The notes beneath the pieces are model-generated. The model was not told the DNA's origin. It saw only the letters and a program-made list of their open reading frames with translations, and made no database searches. From NCBI RefSeq assembly GCF_022558445.1, contig NZ_CP054699.1, positions 3,116,001-3,180,000 of the forward strand: 64,000 nucleotides of DNA. Reading direction: 5' to 3'. The first letter of the stretch is position 1. The number at the start of each line of letters is the position of its first letter. The stretch is from Candidatus Contubernalis alkalaceticus. GTDB lineage: Bacteria > Bacillota > Dethiobacteria > SKNC01. Below are positions 1-8,760 of this stretch, one piece after another. The position numbers and the translations under genes are program-made.

Positions 1-446
1 TGCCGGCCTTTTTTAAAATCTTCTCCCGCTGGGGAGATATTATCCCCCGGCTTGACCCTTTGGGTAAATTGGGCATAACCCCCCTGCTGATGCACCATTT
101 CAAAAGGTACTACTGCATCAACCCCCCGGGGGAGAACCGCACCGGTCATGATTCTAACGGTTTCTCCCGGATTAATTTTAACCCTGGATTCACTTCCGGC
201 CCCCAGCGTCCCCTTTATTTTTAAAGTCAGGGTACAGCCGGGAGGCAGGTTCTTAAAATCACCGGAAACAACCCCATAACCGTCCATCCTAGATCGGGTA
301 AAGGGCGGATAATCAAAAGGTGCGGTAATATCTTCAGCCAGAATATAACCCTGGCTGTTTAATGTTTTTCGGGAAGTGACCCGGGTAACGGGAAGATCCT
401 TTAAGATTGCGGACAAGCCTTCCTTAATACCTACAATATGTTCCAA
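1..446 (-). CDS. moeA: Molybdopterin molybdenumtransferase MoeA, N-terminal part (runs off the window)
   Basis: The reverse strand reads LEHIVGIKEGLSAILKDLPV at the start, then the MoeA signatures AEDITAPFDYPPFTRSRMDG and RIMTGAVLPRGVDAVVPFE. MoeA inserts molybdate (or tungstate) into adenylylated molybdopterin in the cytoplasm. Only about 148 codons are present; the rest lies before base 1. An in-frame stop lies upstream of TTG at 446, and an AGGGGGA ribosome site sits about 9 nt before that TTG, so I chose TTG as start; ATT a few codons earlier is the only other option. The gene is the last visible member of a MOSC-moaA-mobA cluster read in the same direction. Confidence 0.9.
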   Translation of the reverse strand, partial: MEHIVGIKEGLSAILKDLPVTRVTSRKTLNSQGYILAEDITAPFDYPPFTRSRMDGYGVVSGDFKNLPPGCTLTLKIKGTLGAGSESRVKINPGETVRIMTGAVLPRGVDAVVPFEMVHQQGGYAQFTQRVKPGDNISPAGEDFKKGR

Positions 447-516
447 CTTTTCTAAGTCCCCCTGTTTAATCGTCCTCTCGGCATAAAATCAAACCCGGAG
501 GATGATAATAAATCTT

Positions 517-957
517 TTACTGTTCCAATACCTTAATCGTATTCCCCACAGAAACCTTGCCCCCTTGAAGAACCCTGGCAAATATCCCTTCTTTGGGCAT
601 CACGCAGTCCCCTGCCTGATAATAAATAGCACATCGGTTATGGCACTCTTTTCCGATCTGGGTTACTTCCAAGAGCACCTCTTCTCCCAATGCCATTTTG
701 GTGCCAATTGGCAGAGAAACCAGGTCCAGCTTTTCTGTAGTAATGTTCTCAGCAAAATCACCCGGATTTACATCCAACCCCATATCCCTCATTTTTTGAA
801 CACTCTCCAGTGCCAAGAGGCTGACCTGCCTGTGCCAGCCTCCGGCATGAGCATCTCCCACAAAGCCATGCTCTTCTTGAAGGACAGCCTCTCCTACATT
901 ACTTTTTCTGACCCCTTTGGTGTCGCTGGTACAGACAGCTGCAACTTTCCCTGTCAT
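517..957 (-). CDS. MOSC-domain protein
   Basis: A 146-residue stand-alone MOSC domain. MOSC (Moco sulfurase C-terminal) domains bind molybdenum cofactor or carry sulfur on a conserved cysteine. The sequence shows the family core: VGDAHAGGWHRQVSLL near residue 32, GDFAENITTE in the middle, and GKECHNRCAIYYQAGDC with the conserved cysteines near residue 105, followed by EGIFARVL. It lies between moaA and moeA, which fits a role in cofactor sulfuration, sorting or delivery. The exact substrate cannot be told from sequence. Confidence 0.88.
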   Translation of the reverse strand: MTGKVAAVCTSDTKGVRKSNVGEAVLQEEHGFVGDAHAGGWHRQVSLLALESVQKMRDMGLDVNPGDFAENITTEKLDLVSLPIGTKMALGEEVLLEVTQIGKECHNRCAIYYQAGDCVMPKEGIFARVLQGGKVSVGNTIKVLEQ

Positions 958-1083
958 GAAGTATTCCCCCTGGTATTTATAATAATATTTTCAGTTATTA
1001 TTTTAGTAATATTTTAAAGCTTACTTCCTGCATACCTTTATCTTCCAAAGATAAAGGCTCTCCCCCAAGTTAATTGATAGAAA

Positions 1084-2079
1084 CTAGCCGCCAATCTGCT
1101 GCATTTCCCTCTTGCTGCAGTTGAACCTGCTGTCGGGATTTTTATCCACCTGATGAGGGTCCGGCCGAAACTTTAGGGACTGAAGAAACAGCTGCTTAAT
1201 TTTTTCTTGATCTCCTCCGGCCTCTATCAAATCGATTTCATCCATTGAGAAAAGACAGGGCTTAATCTTTCCGTCAGAGGTAATCCTCAACCGGTTGCAT
1301 TGGCCGCAAAAATGCCTGCTGACTGGAGAGATAAAGCCCACTAATCCCTTGGCTCCTTGAATTCGATAATAATCTGCCGGGCCATTACCATGAAAAGAGA
1401 ACTGCTTCTCCAATGGACCAATTTTTTCGCAAAGCCCTTGAATCTCAGATAGAGGGATAAAGCACTCCCCCCACTGCTTTTGGTGGCTCTTACTGATGGG
1501 CATATACTCAATAAATCGCACATGAAGATCATTTTCCACAGTTAACTTCACAAATTCTTCTATCTCTCCGTCGTTGATACCCTTCATAGCCACAACATTA
1601 ATTTTTACCGGGGTAAGCCCCGCCTTAAGGGCTGCCTGAATCCCTTCTTGAGTTTTTTTCAACGCACCTCCCCGGGTAATTTTTTTAAAATTTTCCGGGT
1701 TTAATGAGTCCAGGCTGATATTGACCCGGGTTAAGCCGGCTTTCACCAGGGCCGGTGCCAATTTATTTAATAAAACTCCGTTGGTGGTCAGAGAGATATC
1801 GTCAATTCCTTCAATTTGAGATATTTTAGAGACCATCTCCACAATATCTTTCCTAACCAGGGGTTCTCCCCCGGTCAGCCTAACTTTTTTGATACCCAGG
1901 GCAGCTGCAGCCTTGGATATATTTATAATTTCCTCCAGAGACATTACTTCAGATACATTAGGAGAACAGGAACCAACATCATCGGGAACACAGTAAAAAC
2001 ATTTCAAATTGCACTTATCTATGACTGAAACCCTGAGATAATCAATTTCTCTACCATATGGATCAATTAATTTTCCCAT
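1084..2079 (-). CDS. moaA: GTP 3',8-cyclase MoaA (radical SAM, molybdopterin step 1)
   Basis: 331 residues, usual length for MoaA. It converts GTP to 3',8-cyclo-GTP, the first step of molybdopterin synthesis, using two 4Fe-4S clusters. The radical-SAM triad is C23, C27, C30 (DKCNLKCFYC), followed by the GGEPL SAM motif; the second cluster motif HFCGQCNRLR...PCLF lies near residues 257-275. The chain ends in QIGG, keeping the C-terminal Gly-Gly needed for catalysis in this family. A GGAGGGGG ribosome site precedes the ATG. Transcription passes through a terminator/antiterminator leader just upstream, so cofactor feedback is likely. Confidence 0.96.
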   Translation of the reverse strand: MGKLIDPYGREIDYLRVSVIDKCNLKCFYCVPDDVGSCSPNVSEVMSLEEIINISKAAAALGIKKVRLTGGEPLVRKDIVEMVSKISQIEGIDDISLTTNGVLLNKLAPALVKAGLTRVNISLDSLNPENFKKITRGGALKKTQEGIQAALKAGLTPVKINVVAMKGINDGEIEEFVKLTVENDLHVRFIEYMPISKSHQKQWGECFIPLSEIQGLCEKIGPLEKQFSFHGNGPADYYRIQGAKGLVGFISPVSRHFCGQCNRLRITSDGKIKPCLFSMDEIDLIEAGGDQEKIKQLFLQSLKFRPDPHQVDKNPDSRFNCSKREMQQIGG

Positions 2080-2091
2080 ACTACATCCCCC

Positions 2092-2250
2092 TCCAAATAA
2101 AAAGTCAACCAGCTGCTTATAAAAGACAGGTTGACTAAAAAAACAACAAATTCTCCTTTCTAAGCAGCGAGAGGCAAAAAAGTTTCCCTTCTTACCCTAT
2201 CGGCCGCAAACCATGGGAATTATCCTTTAGGAATAACGGCTCGGAGAATC
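2092..2250 (-). promoter_or_regulatory. Attenuator leader of moaA, probable Moco/Tuco-type riboswitch
   Basis: Between mobA and moaA, the minus-strand transcript can form a terminator hairpin from AGTCAACC (2129-2136) and GGTTGACT (2103-2110), followed by a U-rich tract. An alternative stem pairs GCTGCTTA (2161-2168) with TAAGCAGC (2112-2119), which lies inside the terminator loop region, so the two compete. Upstream (about 2165-2250) lies a compact region with a CCGAG/CTCG pairing and a TTATTCC-loop-GGATAA hairpin, the expected place for an aptamer. Moco RNA motifs are known to sit before moaA genes. The switch architecture is visible; the ligand assignment is inference. Confidence 0.6.
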
Positions 2251-2258
2251 ATATTTTT

Positions 2259-2885
2259 TTACTGGCGGACCAACTCAGGCCTTTCCTTAACCAGATTAAC
2301 AGCTCTTTCAAACTCTTGCCTGGTATTAATGTTCTGAAAGGAAAGAAATTCTGAGTCATACTTTTCTATTTCCTGCTGTGAAATATATTTTGTGTTTATC
2401 TGGGTGATGAAATATCCTATTCGATAATAATCCTTGTTCAAATGTTCAGCAATATAATCTACGCAACTCTTGCTGTACACCGCGTGCAGTGACTGGTGAC
2501 AATCATTAATCAGGGGAACAACCAGATCATAGTCATTAACAGGATATTCAGAAAGATAATGCAGCAAATTAAGATTTAGAAAAGGCATATCACAGGCCAC
2601 CACTAAACTGAAATCACTGGAGGACCTGGTTAAGCCGGCATGGACTCCCGTCAGGGAATTTTTCACGGGCTTAACAATGATATCCCTGGTAAAAATCACC
2701 GGAAGATTTCCTGCTTGCTCTTCCCTTTCCCCTACCACAATAATTTCGTCGAACACTTTCTGAAGTTTCCCAACAATAATTTCCAACATTGTCATCCCAG
2801 CAAGAGTGAGCTGAGATTTATCCTTACCCATCCTTTTACTGCTGCCCCCTGCAAGAACAACTGCAGACTTTGCTGTTTTCCCCAT
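2259..2885 (-). CDS. mobA: Molybdenum cofactor guanylyltransferase MobA
   Basis: About 208 residues. The nucleotide-binding signature VVLAGGSSKRMGKDKS stands at the N-terminus, followed by the family's NSLTGVHAGL and VVACDMPFL blocks. MobA joins GMP to molybdopterin to make the bis-MGD form used by DMSO-reductase-family enzymes such as formate dehydrogenases. An ATG seven codons further upstream (2906) has no ribosome site, whereas GAAGGATGG precedes the ATG at 2885, so I chose the latter. It is read toward moaA, and moaA expression then depends on the attenuator between them. Confidence 0.9.
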   Translation of the reverse strand: MGKTAKSAVVLAGGSSKRMGKDKSQLTLAGMTMLEIIVGKLQKVFDEIIVVGEREEQAGNLPVIFTRDIIVKPVKNSLTGVHAGLTRSSSDFSLVVACDMPFLNLNLLHYLSEYPVNDYDLVVPLINDCHQSLHAVYSKSCVDYIAEHLNKDYYRIGYFITQINTKYISQQEIEKYDSEFLSFQNINTRQEFERAVNLVKERPELVRQ

Positions 2886-3009
2886 TGGATACCATCCTTC
2901 AAGCATTGCAATCAGTTTTTATAGTTTAACCCTTACGGTTACTGCAAGAAGCACTTATTTAACAATAAAACTATTTTGACCCCTCTATTATCTTTAAAAT
3001 CTCTGAAAC

Positions 3010-3267
3010 TTAAGATGTGGAATCCTTTTCATCCGATGAAGACTCCTCAGGCTTTTCTTTTACAGGCTCAGGCTTGGCTTGTACTCTAGGTTTTTCTTCA
3101 TCATCTTCAATATTTATGCTGTCTTTTATATCCTTGGCAGCACCTCTGAATTCTCTGATCCCTTTTCCCAGGGACTTTCCTAATTCCGGCAGTTTGCTGG
3201 GTCCGAAGATGACCAGGACAACCCCTAGTATGATTAAAAGCTCCGTTGTACCTAATCTTCCTATCAC
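3010..3267 (-). CDS. tatA: Twin-arginine translocase subunit TatA
   Basis: 85 residues starting at a GTG with an excellent AGGAGGAGGTGAT site; an ATG-started version would add 21 poorly fitting residues. One N-terminal membrane helix ([14 protein letters not shown]) is followed by the hinge [16 protein letters not shown] and an amphipathic helix, then a charged tail rich in Glu, Lys and Ser. This is the TatA/E pattern: it polymerises to let folded, cofactor-bearing proteins cross the cytoplasmic membrane. It begins 22 nt after tatC. The neighbouring Moco genes suggest exported molybdo- or tungstoenzymes as cargo. Confidence 0.95.
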   Translation of the reverse strand: MIGRLGTTELLIILGVVLVIFGPSKLPELGKSLGKGIREFRGAAKDIKDSINIEDDEEKPRVQAKPEPVKEKPEESSSDEKDSTS

Positions 3268-3289
3268 AGTATCACCTCCTCCTTTAAAA

Positions 3290-4000
3290 TTACTTTCTGG
3301 TAACCTTAGCAACCAGGATACTGATTTCATAAAGCAAAAGCATAGGTATGGCCATCAAGATCTGAGAAATTACATCAGGTGGCGTAATAATAGCCGCCAA
3401 AATAAATATAACCACCAATGCATGAGTTCTGTATTTTTTTAAGAACTCTGAGGAAATCAGCCCCAGTTTGGAGAGTATAAAAACAGCTATGGGCATTTGA
3501 AACACCATGCCAAAAGCAAAAACTACCCCGGCAATATAAGAAATATAATTACCAAAAGAAATCATCGCCGAGATTCCTTCTGTTTCAAATCCCAGGAAAA
3601 ACTTGATGCTTATGGGAATAATAACGAAAAATGCAAAGGAAACTCCCCCGGTAAAAAGCAGAAGAGAGGCAGTCACGAAAACAAAAACAAACTTTTTTTC
3701 TCTTGGATCTAAACCAGGCAGGACAAAGCTCCAGACCTGATACAAAATAACCGGAAAGGCCAACAGAACACCAGCAATAATGGCAATTTTAATATTGGTC
3801 ATAAAAGCTTCCGCTACACCGATAAAAACGAGATTTCCTTCAGCGGGCCTGATGATGGTCTCTCTTATCAAATCCACATACATAAAGGTTACGATAGAAC
3901 CGATGACAATAGCAATAACAGAAATGATAATTCGCTTTCTAAGTTCATCTAAATGTCCGGTCAGATTCATAACCGGTTCTTTTTTCTTTTTTCTCCCCAC
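3290..4000 (-). CDS. tatC: Twin-arginine translocase receptor TatC
   Basis: About 236 residues with six membrane segments. The N-terminal signature [15 protein letters not shown] and the PEFFVFFIIP-like region (here [14 protein letters not shown]) identify TatC, which recognises the twin-arginine signal peptide and recruits TatA. The C-terminal part shows [20 protein letters not shown], typical of the family. The start is uncertain: an ATG at 4021 lacks a ribosome site, whereas an AGAGGG stretch precedes the GTG at 4000. It is co-transcribed with tatA downstream. Confidence 0.94.
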   Translation of the reverse strand: MGRKKKKEPVMNLTGHLDELRKRIIISVIAIVIGSIVTFMYVDLIRETIIRPAEGNLVFIGVAEAFMTNIKIAIIAGVLLAFPVILYQVWSFVLPGLDPREKKFVFVFVTASLLLFTGGVSFAFFVIIPISIKFFLGFETEGISAMISFGNYISYIAGVVFAFGMVFQMPIAVFILSKLGLISSEFLKKYRTHALVVIFILAAIITPPDVISQILMAIPMLLLYEISILVAKVTRK

Positions 4001-4204
4001 CCCATAGCACCCTCTCAACATAATTATAACATAACATTCTAAATTATAATTTATCCTTTTATACGTGTCAATCCAACCAGTATATAATTTCCCTTGAGTT
4101 TTATTCGATATACGGACAGCAAAACCCTTCTTTAAAATTCTATGAAATTAACATAACTTAAACATAATATACATCTGTGCCCTGACCTATCCTCCATTTC
4201 TACC

Positions 4205-4810
4205 TTAATAATGCTTTTTTTGAAATAAAAAGGAAATAATTTGATCCAGCTTTAGATGTATTGAAACTAAATCTCTCCGGGTTATCTCCTCTCCCGTATC
4301 CAAAGAAGAAGACTTATCACTTAACCAACAGAAATGCTTGATGCGGTAGTGCTTATCCACCAGTTCGGCATTCTTTAACTGCTTCAATACTGTTTCATAA
4401 CTTAGAAATACACCAACCTCAGACTTGTTATGGAAAATTACCGCCGTTTTATATTCTCTGTCCCTGGTTCTTCTGATCTCCTTAATGGCCGGCAGGTTAA
4501 AATACCCGTAAGCTGAATCTCCGGGTAAAAGTGGAGTAATGGTTTTTAAAGGTACTAAAATTAAATGCTGCGAAAATGGTATGGGCACCAAATTACTTTT
4601 TCCCAATACTTTACCATATTCTTTAGCTGCAGACACTAGATCCACAGAAAACTTTCTAGCCAGCTTTTTAACTACTCCTTTTATTGTTTTGTTTATCTTT
4701 TCCTCAGACCCATCAGAAAACAGAACCCTGGTCAACCTGCCTTTCCCCTCTTGGTATGTTGGGAGCAGAGCTGCAATACTATCGCACCTTTCCCAGAGTT
4801 TTTCTGTCAA
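4205..4810 (-). CDS. Unknown protein, possible distant ComK-fold member
   Basis: 201 residues, no signal peptide or membrane segment. I do not recognise it firmly. By eye the order of motifs resembles the Bacillus ComK competence regulator: IAALLPTYQEGK near the N-terminus, a central IPFSQHLILVPLKT stretch, then YFNLPAIKEIRR and SEVGVFLSYETVLKQLKNA. ComK (about 190 residues) has matching blocks with an FLFP stretch, a WISHVHVKEF-like block and a PISYNSFENQ block. If correct it is a DNA-binding regulator, but the similarity is weak. It stands alone between tatC and the nitrilase gene. Confidence 0.4.
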   Translation of the reverse strand: MTEKLWERCDSIAALLPTYQEGKGRLTRVLFSDGSEEKINKTIKGVVKKLARKFSVDLVSAAKEYGKVLGKSNLVPIPFSQHLILVPLKTITPLLPGDSAYGYFNLPAIKEIRRTRDREYKTAVIFHNKSEVGVFLSYETVLKQLKNAELVDKHYRIKHFCWLSDKSSSLDTGEEITRRDLVSIHLKLDQIISFLFQKKHY

Positions 4811-4909
4811 TTTGAATACCCCCTTAAAATTGTTTTAGCTCTTTATGTTATGCCGGGGGAAATAAAAATCCACAGAAATATGAAACCTTTTGACAGATCA
4901 GCTTCTTAT

Positions 4910-5680
4910 TTAATATATTTCCGGTCTTCTGTCCCGTAAATAGTAAATTTCTTTACGAACTGATTTAATTTGATCTGGAAATATCTCCACAGCCAGCACA
5001 GATTCCTCTTCCCCTGCTTCCGCCAGGATCTCTCCACCGGGGTCCACTGCCAGAGAACCACCGAAACCCTGCTCCCCTTCGATTCCTGCACGGTTTACCC
5101 CCACCAAAAAAACTTGATTCTCCGCGGCCCGGGCACATGCCAGGGTTCTCCAGGCATGAATCCTGGATCGGGGCCACTGAGCGCAAACAAAAATAATCTC
5201 CACCCCCTCCAGGGCAAGAGCCCGGCTGAGTTCAGGAAAACGAAGGTCGTAACAGATCATAATACCGCAGGAAACATTATCCAACTTGAACAATCCTATT
5301 TTTTCTCCTGGAGAAAAATAATTTTGTTCTCCATTGAGACTGAAAAGATGTATTTTAGAATAATCCCCCACTAATTCACCCTGACGGTTTATAATTAGGC
5401 TGCGATTTAAAAGCTTCCCCTGCTTATAATCGGCAGTAGAGCCTCCTACAATGTTTACATTATGTTTCCTGGCAAAGGAACTTAGAAAACCCAAGGTAGA
5501 CTGCCCTTCCTTATCTGCCACCTGCAAATAATTATCCGCATAACCTGTATTCCAAAGTTCTGGGAGGACAAGAACCTGAGGATTTTGATTCAAGGCCTTT
5601 TCCATCATTTCTAAAATCTTTTCCCGATTTTTATCAGGGTTTCCCTTTTTTATTTCCGCCTGAATCAGTAACACCTTCAT
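4910..5680 (-). CDS. Carbon-nitrogen hydrolase (nitrilase superfamily, omega-amidase-like)
   Basis: 256 residues, a typical size. The catalytic triad of the superfamily is visible: Glu in VLPELWNTGY, Lys in DYSKIHLFS, and the nucleophilic Cys in IMICYDLRFPELSR. These enzymes cleave amides; the closest named groups are the Nit/omega-amidase enzymes that clear deaminated glutamine or glutathione, but the substrate cannot be assigned. The start MKVLLIQAEI at 5680 has a GAGGGTG site; the ORF extends 26 codons further upstream through a low-complexity repeat that is unlikely to be translated. Confidence 0.85.
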   Translation of the reverse strand: MKVLLIQAEIKKGNPDKNREKILEMMEKALNQNPQVLVLPELWNTGYADNYLQVADKEGQSTLGFLSSFARKHNVNIVGGSTADYKQGKLLNRSLIINRQGELVGDYSKIHLFSLNGEQNYFSPGEKIGLFKLDNVSCGIMICYDLRFPELSRALALEGVEIIFVCAQWPRSRIHAWRTLACARAAENQVFLVGVNRAGIEGEQGFGGSLAVDPGGEILAEAGEEESVLAVEIFPDQIKSVRKEIYYLRDRRPEIY

Positions 5681-5710
5681 TAAATTCACCCTCTTTAAAA
5701 TTATCATGCA

Positions 5711-5745
5711 TTGAGAATTGAGAATTGAGATTTGAGAATTGAAAA
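5711..5745. repeat. Short degenerate tandem repeat of ATTGAGA units
   Basis: The segment reads as about four to five near-copies of a 7-8 nt unit (attgaga, attgaga, atttgaga, attga). It lies in the short gap between the nitrilase gene and yjbQ, and looks like slipped-strand expansion. A similar low-complexity repeat style (gaggttagaagttag) forms the stem of the 23S intervening sequence near 56900. Confidence 0.6.
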
Positions 5746-5776
5746 TCATTCTGTCCATAAGAAGCAGTACTATGTC

Positions 5777-6178
5777 TTACTTCTTATTATTTATGATTTC
5801 CACATGAAGCTTTCGAGTACGGGGGCCATCGAATTCACAAAAATAGACACCCTGCCAGGTCCCCAGCACCAGCTGCCCCCCTTGAATCAAAAGGCTTAAA
5901 GAAAAACCCATCAGGCTGGCTTTAATGTGGGCAGCTGAGTTTCCCTCCATATGATGGTAATCCCCATCAAAGGGAATTAAATTGTTAAGGCAGGTGAGAA
6001 TATCCCTGACTACCGAAGGATCTGCATTTTCGTTTATTGTGAGTCCTGCCGTGGTATGGGGGACGTAAAGATAACATACCCCCTGCTCCACAGTTTCCTC
6101 CTTTATCAGATTTCCTATTAGTGTGGTAACCTCTAATAATTCTGTTCTTCTTGATGTTTTCAAATTAAGAATTTTCAC
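5777..6178 (-). CDS. YjbQ family protein (UPF0047)
   Basis: 133 residues covering the whole YjbQ/UPF0047 domain, with the hallmark VPHTTAGLTINENADPSV block, the histidine pair in DGDYHHMEGNSAAHIKASLMG, and LGTWQGVYFCEFDGPR near the C-terminus. Family members form trimers with a metal-like site at the conserved histidines and have been reported to show weak thiamine-phosphate synthase activity; the real role is unknown. It lies 97 nt upstream of the nitrilase gene and in the same direction. Confidence 0.9.
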   Translation of the reverse strand: MKILNLKTSRRTELLEVTTLIGNLIKEETVEQGVCYLYVPHTTAGLTINENADPSVVRDILTCLNNLIPFDGDYHHMEGNSAAHIKASLMGFSLSLLIQGGQLVLGTWQGVYFCEFDGPRTRKLHVEIINNKK

Positions 6179-6195
6179 TTAAATTTTACCTCCTT

Positions 6196-6226
6196 TAAAA
6201 AAAAAGAGACTCATTTAAGAGCCTCT
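6196..6226 (-). terminator. Intrinsic terminator of the TPR/HTH gene
   Basis: On the minus strand AGAGGCTC pairs with GAGTCTCT (one G-U pair) around a 6-nt loop and is followed by nine T. The stem starts inside the TAG stop codon of the upstream gene. Confidence 0.85.
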
Positions 6227-7364
6227 AATCCTCTTCTTCTTCTCTAAGATATCTTAAAACATTCTTATAGGCCTTTACATCTAACTTCAGAGCCTCATTG
6301 ATCAATTTAAACTTACTTGAAACGCTGGAGCTTGAAACCCCATAACGTTGGGCAATCTGTTTTTGGGTAAAATCCAGGAAGTGGAATCGCACCAGGGCAT
6401 ATTCTAGTCCTGCAGCCCAAACCATGGGTTTCTTAATCAATGGAACCTCGGGGTGAACAGTGTTAATAAAATCCGACCAAATGGCTTTAACATCCTCAAT
6501 GAACTCTTTATCATAACAGTCTAGTTCTTTCATTTTATGCAGAGTGCAGTTCAAGACCTCCTGCCACTCCTCCAGCCATTCTGGGGCATCCACAGTATAC
6601 TCCTTAAGATTAACCCGACATAACTCTCCGTCTAAATAGATCTCATAGGGTTCAGGTGCCCCCATTTCCTTCAATATCAACAGCGCCAGTTGTTTGTGCT
6701 GTTCTTCTACCCAGGGGTTCTTTATGAAAGATCTCAATACTTTTTCCGCGGCGTCAGTACCAATTAAGCCATAAAGATATATAACGTCACTGACAATTTC
6801 TTCATCTCTGCAGTATAAAATATCTAAAAGTTTATTACGAAATTGGGGGTTCTGATTATACTTTGCAACCAATTTTTCTTTAGTCTCTTCAACAATAGGA
6901 GGAAATTTTTGTTCCGCTTTAATAAAATTAAAATTTTCATAAAAATCTTCATCTTCACTAATGGCCTCCAGAAGTTCCTCCGCTTCGAATGCCATCTCTC
7001 CGTCTGGAGTCAATGTCAAATACTTCTTTAGATAAATCCGTGTTTGAGTCAAATCTTCCAGCAACCCATAATTTACTGCCATCAAAAAATAGCATTCTGT
7101 CATGGTGGAATCCAGTTTTTCAACAATATAACAAAAAATCTCATTGGCCTCGGTTAAACAACCCATCTTACTCAAAAGGCATGCAACATTATAATGATTG
7201 AGAGGATTATCCGGTTCGGTTTCGATGGTTTTTCTAAAAAACATAAGAGCTTTATCGAGATTATTGCGCTTGTAATATAAGGTGCCCTTTTCAAAATAAT
7301 AGCTGGCATCCTTTTGAAATTTAACAACTTTATTTTCATGTGCTCTTTGTCTGGCCTGTGTCAA
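6225..7364 (-). CDS. TPR-repeat protein with C-terminal helix-turn-helix
   Basis: 379 residues. Residues 20-130 hold about three tetratricopeptide-like helices (YFEKGTLYYKRNNLDKALMFF, NHYNVACLLSKMGCLTEA). The middle is helical and acidic. The C-terminal 60 residues read as a helix-turn-helix: FTQKQIAQRYGVSSSSVSSKFKLI, similar to a sigma-region-4 or MerR-like DNA-binding turn. Such proteins occur in Clostridia without a known role. I infer a regulator that senses a protein partner through its TPRs. It is a single gene with its own terminator. Confidence 0.7.
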   Translation of the reverse strand: MTQARQRAHENKVVKFQKDASYYFEKGTLYYKRNNLDKALMFFRKTIETEPDNPLNHYNVACLLSKMGCLTEANEIFCYIVEKLDSTMTECYFLMAVNYGLLEDLTQTRIYLKKYLTLTPDGEMAFEAEELLEAISEDEDFYENFNFIKAEQKFPPIVEETKEKLVAKYNQNPQFRNKLLDILYCRDEEIVSDVIYLYGLIGTDAAEKVLRSFIKNPWVEEQHKQLALLILKEMGAPEPYEIYLDGELCRVNLKEYTVDAPEWLEEWQEVLNCTLHKMKELDCYDKEFIEDVKAIWSDFINTVHPEVPLIKKPMVWAAGLEYALVRFHFLDFTQKQIAQRYGVSSSSVSSKFKLINEALKLDVKAYKNVLRYLREEEED

Positions 7365-7691
7365 CTGTAATTCACCACCAATCTTTTATCCTTACAATTT
7401 ATCCTTAAAAAACAATAATTTATACTTCTCCAAGTTAACATTAATATCCTTCCTTTAATTATATAAAACATTTAAATATCTAGTTCCTAAAATTTATGGT
7501 AAAAATGGTAGAAGGTAATTCACTAAAAACCCATACTCACCATTATGACATACTTTTTAAAAAATGCAAAAAAAATAACCTTTTAAAAAAGTTATTTTTT
7601 GATGATTTTTAGGCCTTTCCCATATCAAAAAGCCGTAATTTTACATTTATGACAATAAGCTAACCTAAAAGGTTACCAACTTAATGAAATA
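7365..7691. other. AT-rich intergenic region
   Basis: 327 nt without a credible gene. It holds the terminator of yhaM at 7565-7605 and the upstream region of the TPR/HTH gene at its left end. I see no other structure. Confidence 0.7.
7565..7605 (-). terminator. Terminator after yhaM
   Basis: A/T-rich inverted repeat AAAAAATAAC / GTTATTTTTT around a 12-nt spacer with U-rich flanks on both strands. It follows yhaM by about 90 nt. Confidence 0.6.
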
Positions 7692-8702
7692 TTATTCATG
7701 AGAAGTATCCCTGTCCTCTTTAAGATAATTCGGAATAAATACATCCCTTTCCAAAAAACGGTTCCAATCTGACCATGGCTGCTCATTTTCCAAGCTTTGC
7801 TGTATCACCCCGGTAAACTGATTCATCCGAGCACTGACCAAATCAGCATGAAATAAGGCAAAAGCATTTATGGTCCTGGGAATTTCTGGGGAACCCCACT
7901 CTTTTTTGCCATGATGAGATAAAATCATGTGCTCTAGCTCCAGCTTAATATCCTCTGGAAAATGTTTATATTTATTAGCTTTTTTCATCACCATATCCCT
8001 TCCCATGGTGATATGGCCAATGAGCTTACCTCGGTCCGTATACTGGAACAAAATACTGTTCATATCGTATTCTTTAATTTTTCCGATATCATGAAGAACA
8101 GCACCACTGATAAGTAAACTGGAATTCATATATTTAGGATAGAGGTGCAGCAGTTGAATGCAAATCTCCATCACCTCAAGGCTGTGCTCTAACAATCCCC
8201 CCACATAATTATGATGGATAAGCCTTCCTCCGGGGGCTTTGATGAACTGAGAGTTAAAATCACGGTCATCTAAAAATTCTTGAAGCAACCGACACAGATA
8301 AGGATCATTAACATAAGTATTAATATGAGACTTGACTTTTTCCATCATTTCCCGACGGCTTTTTTTAACTACCTCTTGGAAATAAGTAGGATCAATGTTT
8401 TTCATATTAACCTTTTTCAATGTTTCAATCGTGATTTGTAGGCCCCTGTAGTCAGTGACCTGCCCGGTGACATGAACAACCTCCCCAACCTTAAATATCT
8501 GACTGACTTCCTGAGCGTTGTCCCAAAGAACACCTGTAATAGTCCCACTGGTATCCGATAAAAAAACCCGTAGAAATTTCTCACCTGCCCGGCTGGGTTT
8601 AGAGTATTGCTGTAAATTCTTTTCCCTGACCGCAAGTAATGTATCTACCCTGTCTCCAACTTTTAAACTTTTTACAAACTGCACCTTTTTAATTATTCCC
8701 AT
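7692..8702 (-). CDS. yhaM: 3'-5' exoribonuclease YhaM family (OB fold + HD domain)
   Basis: 336 residues. An N-terminal OB fold (about residues 10-100: KVGDRVDTLLAVREKNLQQY, GTITGVLWDNA) is joined to an HD phosphohydrolase domain (about 160-300) with HHNYVGGLLEHSLEVMEI and the metal-binding LHDIGKIKEYD, then LSHHGKKEWGSP. This is the YhaM/CBF1 architecture; in Bacillus it trims RNA 3' ends with Mn2+. Length matches the family (about 310-340). Confidence 0.9.
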   Translation of the reverse strand: MGIIKKVQFVKSLKVGDRVDTLLAVREKNLQQYSKPSRAGEKFLRVFLSDTSGTITGVLWDNAQEVSQIFKVGEVVHVTGQVTDYRGLQITIETLKKVNMKNIDPTYFQEVVKKSRREMMEKVKSHINTYVNDPYLCRLLQEFLDDRDFNSQFIKAPGGRLIHHNYVGGLLEHSLEVMEICIQLLHLYPKYMNSSLLISGAVLHDIGKIKEYDMNSILFQYTDRGKLIGHITMGRDMVMKKANKYKHFPEDIKLELEHMILSHHGKKEWGSPEIPRTINAFALFHADLVSARMNQFTGVIQQSLENEQPWSDWNRFLERDVFIPNYLKEDRDTSHE

Positions 8703-8726
8703 ATTCCCTCACCTAAACCCCTTAAA

Positions 8727-8760
8727 GAAAAATAAGCAGGCGTTTAGCCTGCTTATTTTT
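8727..8760 (-). terminator. Strong terminator ending the CODH/ACS-metFV operon
   Basis: AATAAGCAGGC and GCCTGCTTATT form an 11-bp stem with a 5-nt loop. The minus-strand 5' arm overlaps the TAA of the last gene (8753) and the 3' arm is followed by TTTTTC. It is the first U-tract terminator met downstream of acsE in the cluster. Confidence 0.9.

Noticed and set aside
502-1017. 171-codon plus-strand ORF opposite the MOSC gene
   Set aside because: It is the antisense of a well-conserved MOSC domain and has no protein-like signature.
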